DNA of 46,842 bases from Marinifilum sp. (GTDB lineage Bacteria > UBA9089 > CG2-30-40-21). Position numbers and translations under genes: made by a program. Positions 15,435 through 23,542 of this stretch are shown here, piece after piece. Every line of letters starts with the position of its first letter. The stretch's first letter is position 1. The notes beneath the pieces were generated by a model, which ran no database searches, had not been told where the DNA came from, and worked only from the letters and a program-made list of their open reading frames with translations. The stretch is from positions 1-46,842 of the forward strand of contig DYDG01000006.1 of NCBI GenBank assembly GCA_020717845.1, given 5' to 3'.

Positions 15435-15560
15435 GTAGGTATACTTATAACTTAATTTGTAGGGAAATACTCTAAAAAGTGTAAAAAAGTGACATGTTGT
15501 CTTTGGCGTTAGCCACGAGAAAATAGACCAAGGATGTGATTATTAATACCACAATTGACA

Positions 15561-16017
15561 ATGAAAGAGGTCTATCATAAGGGGATTGTCATTCCCCAAG
15601 AAAATGTATTGTGTCCCACTTGATACGTTCAATTCGTAATGTGGAGAGTAGAGACGCAAGATGTTGCGTCATTTCGACTTCGCTCAATAACCACTCTGCT
15701 GCGTGGACAATAGGACTGATGAAAAAGGCTGATACTTGTTGATTTCGAATTGATAGACAGGAGTGGCAGGAAGAAATTGTCGAGTGGGAGTTGATAAGGC
15801 GAGAGAAGAATGGTATCGACCGTTTCCTGCCTACATAACAAACATATGGTCTGCTCCGTTTGGACAATTCGATACCCTTGATTTCATCAAGAATAGTAGC
15901 CTGAACGGTTGCAAAATTCACAAGTTATGACGGCTTAAAGTATATATCAAACCCCAAAAAGCAACAATTACTGATGATGAAATTATGTGGATAGTGCAGA
16001 AAGAAGGGTTGGTATAG
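15561..16017 (+). pseudogene. interrupted DUF104/AF2212-like antitoxin gene
   Basis: ATG 15561 starts MKEVYHKGIVIPQENV, similar to the N-terminus of DUF104-type antitoxins (V-x-A-I-Y-x-x-G-V-x-x-P). At 15931-16017 a frame reads RLKVYIKPQKATITDD then EIMWIVQKEGLV and stop, resembling the matching second strand (E-G-T-x-V-x-V-x-I) and a C-terminal tail. About 320 bp of repeat-rich DNA (about 15606-15927) sits between. The match is by eye and the insertion ends are not defined. Confidence 0.4.
15646..15699. repeat. composite dispersed repeat (TAGAGACGC hairpin plus TTCGACTTCGCTCAAT box)
   Basis: An imperfect hairpin TAGAGACGCAAGATGTTGCGTC is followed by a box with core TTCGACTTCGCTCAAT. The 30 nt at 15670-15699 match the reverse complement of 46641-46670 at 28 positions, and a third diverged copy is at 37841-37866. 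The rest of the 15435-16050 gap holds only the pseudogene fragments. Confidence 0.75.
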
Positions 16018-16050
16018 AGAAAGAAAGGGGGCAGACTAAAAGATAAAACA

Positions 16051-16079
16051 TTGACAATACAATAATTTTGTGGTAAGAT
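16051..16079 (+). promoter_or_regulatory. promoter of the ATPase-PIN pair
   Basis: TTGACA (16051-16056), a 17 bp spacer and TAAGAT (16074-16079). The start would fall near 16086, about 39 nt upstream of the ATPase ATG. A dedicated promoter marks the two genes as a self-contained transcription unit. Confidence 0.65.
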
Positions 16080-16124
16080 TATTACGGTTTCAATACATAC
16101 CCTGAATTAAAAGGAGAAATGGGA

Positions 16125-17444
16125 ATGCAATTTATTTATATTGATAACTATCGCGGATTTAATGATTGCTATATACCAATACTTGATGTCAATTTTATGG
16201 TAGGCGAAAATTCTACTGGTAAGACATCTATCTTATCTTTGTTGAATATCTTTGCAACGACTAACTTCTGGTTTAATCCAGATTTTAATCAAAAAGACGT
16301 TCAACTTGGTTCTTTCAAAGATATTATTAGTGCTGACTCAACAAACCGAGACTATTTTCGAATTGGAATAGCAGAGTATAATAACAAGTGCAATAAATGC
16401 AATAGGAAAGATGCTGAAAATGATTTCATGTTCCTCTTAAAATTTGTTTCAAAGGAGGGGTTGCCTTCTATTTCACAATATTCGTTTCTTCAAGGAAATG
16501 TTGCGATAACTGCCCGCATTAGAGAAGATGATGAAATTGAGTTTATGCATGAAAGAGTCAATCTTGCTGAAAACACTGGAGACGAATTATTAACAGTATA
16601 TAAAAAATGGGTTAAAGAAAAATTTAAGCCAGAAGAATTTAAGCTATTAAAGTCTCCATTCAAAAGTCGTTCTTTGATACACTTGTCGTCGCTTATCCAG
16701 AATGAAATTATAGCCAAAGGAAATCGTTCTGAACATGATTTTGGAGTGAACATTCCTGCTTTTGTAGACAATACGGCCTGGATTGCACCTATTCGAACCA
16801 AGCCTAATCGCACATATGATCAATACTACAAAATTAATTTTTCGCCAGAGGGTGAACATGCACCATATCTTATAAAAAAATTACTTAACCAGAAAGATAC
16901 TGCAGAATCTTTTCAAGAATTCATCAAAGAGTTTGGTGATAATAGCGGGCTATTCCGCTCAATTGCTGTCTCAAACCTTGGCGAAAATCCAGAGAGTCCA
17001 TTCCAATTGGATGTAACACTTAACAAATCACCAATAAATGTTACATGTGTCGGGTATGGTGTTTCACAATCCTTGCCAATAATTGTTGAGTTATTTGCTC
17101 GTCGAAAATTGTCGTGGTATTTCATTCAACAACCTGAAGTTCATTTGCACCCAAGGGCACAAGCAGCTTTGGGAGATATTTTTTATCGTTTTGCAGCTAA
17201 AGAACGCAAAAGATTCTTTATTGAAACGCACAGCGATTTTGCTATTGATCGTTATAGGCTCAACATTAGAAAAAACCCTGAAACAAAGCATTCTTCACAG
17301 GTACTATTCTTTGAACGGAAAGAAAATGCAAACTGTGTTTCATCTCTAAGAATCGATTCAAAAGGAGCATATCCCGATGATCAACCAGATACTTTTCGGA
17401 GCTTCTTTATAAATGAAGAGATGAGCATTCTGGGATTGGAGTAA
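16125..17444 (+). CDS. OLD-like AAA/ABC-type ATPase, candidate defence protein
   Basis: A 439-aa ATPase of the AAA_15/AAA_21/DUF3696 type, related to the ATPase half of OLD and RecF-like proteins. Walker A GENSTGKTS lies at about residues 27-35. The ABC signature-like GYGVSQSLPII is near 307, the Walker B region QQPEVHLHP near 335 and the switch ETHSD near 367. In Walker B the usual hydrophobic-E/D-E-P-E is replaced by Q-Q-P-E. There is no C-terminal TOPRIM nuclease; the gene ends about 70 residues after the switch. Start 16125 is chosen because AGGAG lies 8 nt upstream, while the ATG at 16119 is only 2 nt from it. The PIN gene follows after 2 nt, so the pair probably acts as sensor ATPase plus nuclease. 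Confidence 0.85.
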   Translation: MQFIYIDNYRGFNDCYIPILDVNFMVGENSTGKTSILSLLNIFATTNFWFNPDFNQKDVQLGSFKDIISADSTNRDYFRIGIAEYNNKCNKCNRKDAENDFMFLLKFVSKEGLPSISQYSFLQGNVAITARIREDDEIEFMHERVNLAENTGDELLTVYKKWVKEKFKPEEFKLLKSPFKSRSLIHLSSLIQNEIIAKGNRSEHDFGVNIPAFVDNTAWIAPIRTKPNRTYDQYYKINFSPEGEHAPYLIKKLLNQKDTAESFQEFIKEFGDNSGLFRSIAVSNLGENPESPFQLDVTLNKSPINVTCVGYGVSQSLPIIVELFARRKLSWYFIQQPEVHLHPRAQAALGDIFYRFAAKERKRFFIETHSDFAIDRYRLNIRKNPETKHSSQVLFFERKENANCVSSLRIDSKGAYPDDQPDTFRSFFINEEMSILGLE

Positions 17445-17446
17445 TT

Positions 17447-17932
17447 ATGTGCTTAATACTTGATGCAAACTGTCTGGCTGCAACATTTAATCCAGAAGAT
17501 TCGCGGCATGCTGACTTTTTACCAGTTTGTAACTGGATTGTAAAAGGTAAAGGGAAGATTGTTTATGGCGGTTCACAAATCCAAAAGGAATATAAAGCCT
17601 GCCAGAAATATCTCCATATGCTTATGAATCTTGAGAAACGTAATAAAATTGTTCTCTTATGTGATGCAGCCGTTGACAGAGAGCAAAAGGTTCTTAAAGA
17701 TAAAAAGAGCCATCGTGATTTTGATGACAGTCATTTATTGGCGATGGTAATAGTTTCTGGCGTAAGAATTGTTTGTACTGCCGAATCAAGGGCAATACCA
17801 TTTCTAAAGGATCGCAATCTTTATCCTGCACATATCAAGAAGCCCAAGATTTATTCAAAAGCAAAGAACGTGACATTGCTTATAGATAGCAATATTGCAA
17901 AAATATGTAGGTCATGTGTAGAGAAAAAATAA
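17447..17932 (+). CDS. PIN-domain nuclease paired with the ATPase
   Basis: A 161-aa PIN-like protein, presumably a metal-dependent RNase. It begins LILDANC with acidic Asp6. A conserved-looking Glu48 (QIQKEYK) follows, then the Asp91/Asp93/Asp94 cluster in HRDFDDSHLLAMVI and the VRIVCTAESRAI strand. This is the usual acidic quartet arrangement of PIN domains. It starts 2 nt after the ATPase stop, with GGAG inside the ATPase 3' end, so expression is coupled. It is longer than a VapC toxin (about 130 aa) and no VapB-like antitoxin adjoins. The upstream ATPase is therefore the likely controller. Confidence 0.75.
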   Translation: MCLILDANCLAATFNPEDSRHADFLPVCNWIVKGKGKIVYGGSQIQKEYKACQKYLHMLMNLEKRNKIVLLCDAAVDREQKVLKDKKSHRDFDDSHLLAMVIVSGVRIVCTAESRAIPFLKDRNLYPAHIKKPKIYSKAKNVTLLIDSNIAKICRSCVEKK

Positions 17933-17963
17933 ATCTTAATATTCCACAAAGGAGATACAAAAT

Positions 17964-20063
17964 ATGCCTGATCTATTGTTAGAGATTGGCACAGAGGAGA
18001 TACCGGCAGGGTATATTCAGTCTGGCTTAAAACAAATGCAAGAGTCTATGCAGTCTTTGTTACAAGGGGAACGAATAGGCTTTGAGGGGATTGATACCTA
18101 TGGCAGCCCGCGAAGACTGTCTATTCTTGTGACAGGGGTGGCTGCATCTCAAATGGATGCAGATGTTGAGGTGTTGGGGCCGCCTAAGACTGCAGCTTAT
18201 GACAAACAAGGCAACCCTACAAAAGCAGCTGAAGGGTTTGCAAAATCTCAAGGGATGAGCATAGAAGACTTGAAGATAAAAACCACGCCAAAGGGTGAAT
18301 ATTTGTGTGTGGAAAAGCATATTAAGGGTAAGGCAGCCATAGAGGTATTACAAGAAAACCTGCCCGGATTGATTACTGGTATCTATTTCCCCAAATCTAT
18401 GAAATGGGGGGATAAAGAGATTCGTTTTGCCAGACCAATACGCTGGCTATTGGCATTGCTTGACCGTGAGGTAATCCCCTTTGGAATAGATGGTATCTGC
18501 TCAAGCAATATAAGCTATGGGCATCGGTTTTTGGCCCCATCCTCAATTACTATTTCTCACCCAAAAGAATATGTCTCATCCCTGGAAAAGGGATTTGTCC
18601 TGGTTGATATTGAAAAACGCAAGGAAATAATTGCCTCTATGATTCAAGAAGAGATGCAAAAGCACAAAGGCAGAGGGAATGATGAAACACTCTCCAGCCT
18701 TCAGCCTTCAGCCTTCAGTCTTCAGCCTGATCTTCTGGATGAAGTTACCTGTCTGGTAGAGTATCCTGTGGTTCTTAGGGGTGGGTTTGATGAGAAATAT
18801 CTGTCTCTTCCCCAGGATGTGGTGATTACCTCTATGTGTGAGCATCAGCGATATTTTCCAGTTATGGATAATGACACCCTTTTGCCGTATTTTCTGGTTG
18901 TAGCCAATACTACTCAATCCCCGGACATTGTTCGAGAGGGCAATGAGCGTGTATTAAGGGCAAGGCTGTCTGATGCTGCCTTTTTCTGGGATTCAGACCG
19001 TAAGGTTTCACTTGATGAAAGGGTTGAACAGCAGAAAAAGGTTGTCTGGCAGGAGAAGGTAGGCACATTATACGAAAAAACACAGAGGATTGTAGAGATT
19101 GCAGAGAGGATAGCCGAAGAGCTTAACCGCATAGGGAAAACCGCTTCACTGGACATAGAAAGTGTCCAGCGGGCTGCCTGGCTTTGCAAGGCTGACCTTT
19201 TGACAGACATGGTGTATGAGTTCCCAACCCTTCAGGGTATCATGGGGTATCATTATGCCTCATCTGCTGGTGAGGCAGAGGATGTTGCTATGGCTGTCAA
19301 GGAGCATTATCTGCCAAAATCATTTGATGGTGATGTGCCGGAAACACTCATGGGTGCGGTTATAAGTATTGCCGATAAGATTGACTCCATTGTTGCTTGC
19401 TTTCATGTAGGGCTTATCCCTACAGGATCAGAGGATCCTTATGCCTTGAGAAGACAGGCTCAGGGGATAATAAATATTATCCTCAAGCAGAATCTGCCGC
19501 TAAACCTTCGTTGGTTGATAGCTGGCTCACATGAGGAGCAAGCTGGCCAGATTATTGGATTCATGAAGCAACGATTAGAATATGCTTTAACCAATAGAGG
19601 ATTTATGGCAGATACAATAGACGCAGTCTTAGGGGCTGATTTTTCATTCCCAACAGATGCCCTGCTGCGTGCCACAGCCCTTGAGGAAATAAGGAAGATG
19701 CCTGATATTGAGCCGCTGAGTATTTCGTTCAAACGGGTGATGAATATTTTGCGGTCAGAACCATCAGTAAAAAGTGAATACGTGCAAGAATCACTGCTTA
19801 TGGAAGAATCTGAACGCAAGCTGTATCACTCTATCTGTGGGATTAAAGAAACTGTAGAGGCATTGGTTAAAGAGGCAAATTATCTTGAGGCACTAAGCAT
19901 TCTGGCTACCCTGCGAGGGGATATTGACAGCTTTTTTGACAAGGTAATGGTTATGGTTGAAGATAACAAGCTTCGTGAAAACAGGCTGGCTTTATTGCAG
20001 AGCATTGCAGCATTGTTTTTGAAGGTAGCAGACCTTTCGAGGCTCAGACAGGCAATATCATAA
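17964..20063 (+). CDS. glyS: glycyl-tRNA synthetase beta subunit
   Basis: A 699-aa tRNA-binding subunit of the heterotetrameric glycyl-tRNA synthetase. The N-terminal LLLEIGTEEIPAGYI, the FPKSMKWGDKEIRFARPIRW block, the FALLY-like region, LVEYPVVLRGGFDEKYL, CEHQRYFPV and the DPYALRRQAQGI C-terminal segment are all present. Length is normal. At residues about 244-256 a stretch encoded by five 7 bp tandem units (LSSLQPSAFSLQP) interrupts the usual linker before LLDEVTCLVEYP. It is separated from glyQ by inserted cargo and has its own AAGGAGAT ribosome binding site. It is followed closely by waaA. Confidence 0.97.
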   Translation: MPDLLLEIGTEEIPAGYIQSGLKQMQESMQSLLQGERIGFEGIDTYGSPRRLSILVTGVAASQMDADVEVLGPPKTAAYDKQGNPTKAAEGFAKSQGMSIEDLKIKTTPKGEYLCVEKHIKGKAAIEVLQENLPGLITGIYFPKSMKWGDKEIRFARPIRWLLALLDREVIPFGIDGICSSNISYGHRFLAPSSITISHPKEYVSSLEKGFVLVDIEKRKEIIASMIQEEMQKHKGRGNDETLSSLQPSAFSLQPDLLDEVTCLVEYPVVLRGGFDEKYLSLPQDVVITSMCEHQRYFPVMDNDTLLPYFLVVANTTQSPDIVREGNERVLRARLSDAAFFWDSDRKVSLDERVEQQKKVVWQEKVGTLYEKTQRIVEIAERIAEELNRIGKTASLDIESVQRAAWLCKADLLTDMVYEFPTLQGIMGYHYASSAGEAEDVAMAVKEHYLPKSFDGDVPETLMGAVISIADKIDSIVACFHVGLIPTGSEDPYALRRQAQGIINIILKQNLPLNLRWLIAGSHEEQAGQIIGFMKQRLEYALTNRGFMADTIDAVLGADFSFPTDALLRATALEEIRKMPDIEPLSISFKRVMNILRSEPSVKSEYVQESLLMEESERKLYHSICGIKETVEALVKEANYLEALSILATLRGDIDSFFDKVMVMVEDNKLRENRLALLQSIAALFLKVADLSRLRQAIS
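18695..18729. repeat. 7 bp tandem repeat (CAGCCTT, five units) inside glyS
   Basis: CAGCCTT x3, CAGTCTT and CAGCCTG. The 35 bp array lies inside the glyS frame. Its unit matches intergenic text at 8840-8854 (reverse complement) and 23513-23524, so an intergenic repeat type has entered a coding sequence. A gain or loss of one unit would shift the frame. Confidence 0.85.
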
Positions 20064-20079
20064 GTAACAAGAGGCAAAT

Positions 20080-21372
20080 ATGCACCTACTTTATAATATA
20101 CTTTTGCATCTATTATTCATTCCTATCCTGTGCTATCTTCGCCGCGGTATTTTTCAAAGGCTTGGCTTTTTACCTGAGCGGGTTCGAAATATCTTTAAGG
20201 GGAAAAAGATTATCTGGGTTCATGCGGCATCTGTGGGTGAGGTGATGGGGATATCCAGGATGGTTGCGGAATTAAAACTTAATCTTCCTGAATATTCTAT
20301 CCTCATCTCAACCATTACAACTACAGGGACAAATATTGCCAGAAAGCTGTCTACAATGGGGGTGATTTATCTTCCTATTGACCTGCCATTGGTTGTCCAT
20401 AGGGTGCTTGGGATAATTAACCCAAAGATATTGGTTATTACTGAGACAGAGTTGTGGCCAAATCTAATCTTGCAGGCAAAAAAGAAGGGGATCAAGGTTA
20501 TTATTGTTAATGGACGAATATCTGAGAAGAGCATTGGCAGGTATCAAAAAATTAAATGGTTATTCAAAAAGCCTCTTGGAACAGGGGTTGACTTGTTTTG
20601 TATGCAGACAGAATTGGATGCTCAAAGGATAGCTTCTCTTGGTGCACCCTCGGAAAAGATAATGGTTACTGGCAGCACTAAGTTTGACCTGGGTGTAGAT
20701 GTCCCCTGTCCTGAAGAGATAAGGAGATTCTTGAAAGAGATTGAGATTACAGAAGAAAAAGATGTGTTGCCAATCATTACTGCCGGAAGCATTAGAGAAA
20801 AAGAGGAGGAAATAATCCTTGATGCTTATCAGCAAGTAAGACAGCAAATACCAGATGCTGTCCTGATTATTGCTCCCAGACATCTTCAAAGGATTGAATA
20901 CATTAAAAAGGCTCTCCAGAAGAGGAATCTTTCGTATGGCTTGCGCACAAGAAGAAACCAGAGAGGGATAGAAAAAAAAGAAGAGAAATCGGTTATTATT
21001 CTTGATACCATTGGAGAGCTTCTTCTGGCATATGCTGTCTCTTCTGTGGCTGTAGTAGGGGGAACGTTTGTTCCTGTTGGTGGGCACAATATTATTGAAC
21101 CTGTTGCCCTGGGTAAAATGGTTCTGTTTGGCCAACATATAAACAATTACCGTGAAGCGGCTAATCTGCTGATTGCTGCAGATGCAGCTATTCAGGTTTC
21201 TTCTGCTTCAGGATTAGCGGATAAGATCGTTTATGTGCTGGAAAATCCGGATGAGATGTCTCAAAAAGGGATTGCTGGTAAAAAACTTGTAGAGGAGAAT
21301 CAGGGTGCTTCAACGAGAAACGTTGAGGCAATAATAAAATACGGAATGTGGAATTCAGAATGCGGAAGTTAG
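20080..21372 (+). CDS. waaA: 3-deoxy-D-manno-octulosonic acid transferase
   Basis: A 430-aa GT30 glycosyltransferase (WaaA/KdtA) that adds Kdo from CMP-Kdo to lipid A precursor on the inner membrane. An N-terminal membrane anchor (residues 1-20) is followed by IWVHAASVGEVMG, ISTITTTGTNIARKL and LVITETELWPNLI. Later come VNGRISEKSI, ITAGSIREKEEEI and the donor-site GGTFVPVGGHNIIEP near residue 327. The C-terminal residues (KYGMWNSECGS) are encoded by a short dispersed repeat that recurs just downstream, so the 3' end has been eroded or extended. Starts 16 nt after glyS. Together with the LptD-like protein it shows the cell makes lipopolysaccharide. Confidence 0.95.
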   Translation: MHLLYNILLHLLFIPILCYLRRGIFQRLGFLPERVRNIFKGKKIIWVHAASVGEVMGISRMVAELKLNLPEYSILISTITTTGTNIARKLSTMGVIYLPIDLPLVVHRVLGIINPKILVITETELWPNLILQAKKKGIKVIIVNGRISEKSIGRYQKIKWLFKKPLGTGVDLFCMQTELDAQRIASLGAPSEKIMVTGSTKFDLGVDVPCPEEIRRFLKEIEITEEKDVLPIITAGSIREKEEEIILDAYQQVRQQIPDAVLIIAPRHLQRIEYIKKALQKRNLSYGLRTRRNQRGIEKKEEKSVIILDTIGELLLAYAVSSVAVVGGTFVPVGGHNIIEPVALGKMVLFGQHINNYREAANLLIAADAAIQVSSASGLADKIVYVLENPDEMSQKGIAGKKLVEENQGASTRNVEAIIKYGMWNSECGS

Positions 21373-21420
21373 GAGTCTGAATGAAAAGCAATTCCGCATT
21401 TATCGCATAGGAGAAACAAC

Positions 21421-23334
21421 ATGGCAAAGACTATTACGCAGAAGATATTTGAAAAGCACCTGGTAGAGGGGAAGTTTGAGCCGGGCAAGGAGATAGCTGT
21501 CAAGATAGATCAAACCTTGACTCAGGATGCAACCGGCACCATGGCCTATCTTCAGTTTGAGGCAATAGGGGTATCACAGGTTAAAACAGAGCTTTCTGTA
21601 AGCTATGTGGATCACAATACCATTCAGATAGGGTTTGAGAATGCGGATGACCATCGATACCTTCAGAGCATTGCTGATAGATATGGGATTCTGTTCTCTC
21701 AGGCAGGAAATGGAATCTGCCATCAGGTGCACTTAGAACGATTTGGCAAGCCAGGCAAGACGCTGCTTGGCTCTGACAGTCATACTCCCACAGCCGGCGG
21801 ATTAGGGATGATTGGGATTGGTGCTGGTGGACTGGATGTGGCTCTGGCCATGGCTGGCAAGCCGTTTTACCTTACCTGTCCGAGGGTTATCCGAATAAAT
21901 CTGCATGGGGCATTAAATCCATGGGTTTCAGCCAAGGATGTGATCCTGAAGGTATTGGAGATATTTGGCACTTCTGGCAATGTTGGCTGTGTGTTTGAAT
22001 ATGGTGGAGATGGGCTAAAAACCCTTTCTGTGCCTGAAAGGGCAACTATTACCAATATGGGCACAGAATGCGGGGTTACAACCTCTGTTTTTCCTTCAGA
22101 CGAGATAACACGGGAATTCCTCAAGGCTCAGGGTAGAGAAGGGGATTGGACAGAGATAACGGCTGATGAGGATGCAGGGTATGATAGGATAATTGATATT
22201 CAGCTTGATGAGCTTGTGCCTATGGCTGCCTGTCCTCATAACCCTGGAAATGTCAAAACAGTGCAGGAGCTTGAGGGTATGGAGGTTAATCAGGTATGTA
22301 TTGGCAGCTGCACCAATTCATCTTATAAGGATCTGATGATTGTTGCCGGGATATTGAAGGCAAATAAAAAACATCCAAATGTCAGCCTTATCATCTCACC
22401 CGGCTCAAGGCAGGTGCTTTCTAATATTGCTCTGAATGGGGCATTGGCTGATCTTTTAGCTGCTGGTGCAAGGATCACAGAGCCTATTTGTGGTTTCTGT
22501 ATCGGTAATAGCCAATCACCACAAACAAACGCTGTCTCTCTTCGCACATCTAATAGAAACTTCTTTGGCCGGTCAGGGACAAAGGATGCTCAGGTATATT
22601 TAGTCAGCCCTGAAAGTGCTGCGGCAGCGGTTATTACAGGCAGGATAACTGACCCGCGTCATCTGGGTATGGAATACCCTCAACCCCAGATGCCTGAAAG
22701 GTTTTATACAGATGACAGCATGATTATTGGACCATCTCTGTCATCGACTGAGATATATCGGGGACCAAACATTGGGAAGCCGCCGAGTAATACGCCAATA
22801 CCTGAATCTATCCAGGGTGTAGTTACGATTAAGGTTGGGGATAAGATTACCACAGATCACATCATTCCGGCTGGCTCACGAATGAAATATCGCTCAAATG
22901 TCCCTGAATACTCAAAATTTGTGTTTGAGATAGAGGATGAGGGTTTTGCTAAGAGGGCAGCAGCCTACCGTGATAGCGGTAGGCACAATATCATTGTTGC
23001 CGGAATCGGTTATGGTCAGGGTTCATCTCGGGAGCATGCGGCAATATGTCCAATGTTCTTAGGGGTAAAGGCAGTGCTGGCAAAGTCATTTGAAAGGATA
23101 CATGCTGCAAACCTGATAAACTTTGGCATTATTCCGTTAACCTTTGCAAACGATGCTGATTATGAACAGATAGATGCGGGTGATGAGGTAATAATAGCCG
23201 ATATTCGAGGATTGTTGGCTGAAAATAAACCGTTGAAAGCAAAGATCAATGGTCGAGAAGTAGATATAAACTGTTCCCTGTCTGACAGGCAGCGGCAGAT
23301 ACTGCTTGCTGGCGGGATGCTGGGGAGAGGGTAA
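21421..23334 (+). CDS. aconitate hydratase (short, bacterial AcnA_put type)
   Basis: A 637-aa [4Fe-4S] aconitase family enzyme, isomerising citrate and isocitrate. The catalytic domain has LLGSDSHTPTAGGLGMIGIG, cluster ligands in GSCTNSS (near residue 297) and PICGFCIG (near 358-361), and SPESAAAAVITG. The swivel domain follows, with TTDHIIPAGSRMKYRSN and GYGQGSSREHAA. The length of about 640 fits the compact aconitase of anaerobes and early-branching phyla rather than the 890-aa AcnA. Homoaconitase or isopropylmalate isomerase are less likely because both domains are fused. AGGAGA precedes the ATG. Confidence 0.92.
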   Translation: MAKTITQKIFEKHLVEGKFEPGKEIAVKIDQTLTQDATGTMAYLQFEAIGVSQVKTELSVSYVDHNTIQIGFENADDHRYLQSIADRYGILFSQAGNGICHQVHLERFGKPGKTLLGSDSHTPTAGGLGMIGIGAGGLDVALAMAGKPFYLTCPRVIRINLHGALNPWVSAKDVILKVLEIFGTSGNVGCVFEYGGDGLKTLSVPERATITNMGTECGVTTSVFPSDEITREFLKAQGREGDWTEITADEDAGYDRIIDIQLDELVPMAACPHNPGNVKTVQELEGMEVNQVCIGSCTNSSYKDLMIVAGILKANKKHPNVSLIISPGSRQVLSNIALNGALADLLAAGARITEPICGFCIGNSQSPQTNAVSLRTSNRNFFGRSGTKDAQVYLVSPESAAAAVITGRITDPRHLGMEYPQPQMPERFYTDDSMIIGPSLSSTEIYRGPNIGKPPSNTPIPESIQGVVTIKVGDKITTDHIIPAGSRMKYRSNVPEYSKFVFEIEDEGFAKRAAAYRDSGRHNIIVAGIGYGQGSSREHAAICPMFLGVKAVLAKSFERIHAANLINFGIIPLTFANDADYEQIDAGDEVIIADIRGLLAENKPLKAKINGREVDINCSLSDRQRQILLAGGMLGRG

Positions 23335-23394
23335 GAAAAGGTGGATAGACTGAATCAGAACCTAACCTGGACGAGCCAGAACCAAACAGGAACA

Positions 23395-23453
23395 GGTGAT
23401 CGGTGATCGGTAAACGGTGATCAGGTAATGTAGGATACCGATCACTGATCACC
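23395..23453. repeat. inverted repeat of GGTGATCGGTGATC units
   Basis: GGTGATCGGTGATCGGTA (23395-23412) faces TACCGATCACTGATCACC (23436-23453), 17 of 18 positions complementary around a 23 nt loop. Further CCGATTACC copies follow. It lies between the aconitase gene and folE. Confidence 0.8.
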
Positions 23454-23467
23454 GATTACCGATTACC

Positions 23468-23496
23468 AAAATTCTTGCTTTTTGTGCAAGAATTTT
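23468..23496 (+). terminator. candidate bidirectional terminator
   Basis: AAAATTCTTGC, a 7 nt loop, then GCAAGAATTTT: a perfect 11 bp stem flanked by A and T tracts, after the aconitase gene. The T-tract is short and the stem AT-rich, so efficiency is uncertain. Confidence 0.5.
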
Positions 23497-23542
23497 ACTG
23501 GTAAGGTACTAACAGCCTTCAGCCTAAACTAAGGAGATGCTT

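Noticed and set aside
15589-15921. 110-codon minus-strand frame
   Set aside because: It covers the repeat block inside the interrupted antitoxin; similar repeat-derived peptides appear at the other copies of the box.
16125-17932. PARIS or OLD/Septu identity for the ATPase pair
   Set aside because: There is no DUF4435 or TOPRIM domain as in PARIS or OLD, and no HNH partner as in Septu; the second protein has a PIN acidic pattern.
20560-21138. 192-codon antisense frame inside waaA
   Set aside because: The sense frame is a complete WaaA with conserved motifs; the antisense peptide has no recognisable feature.
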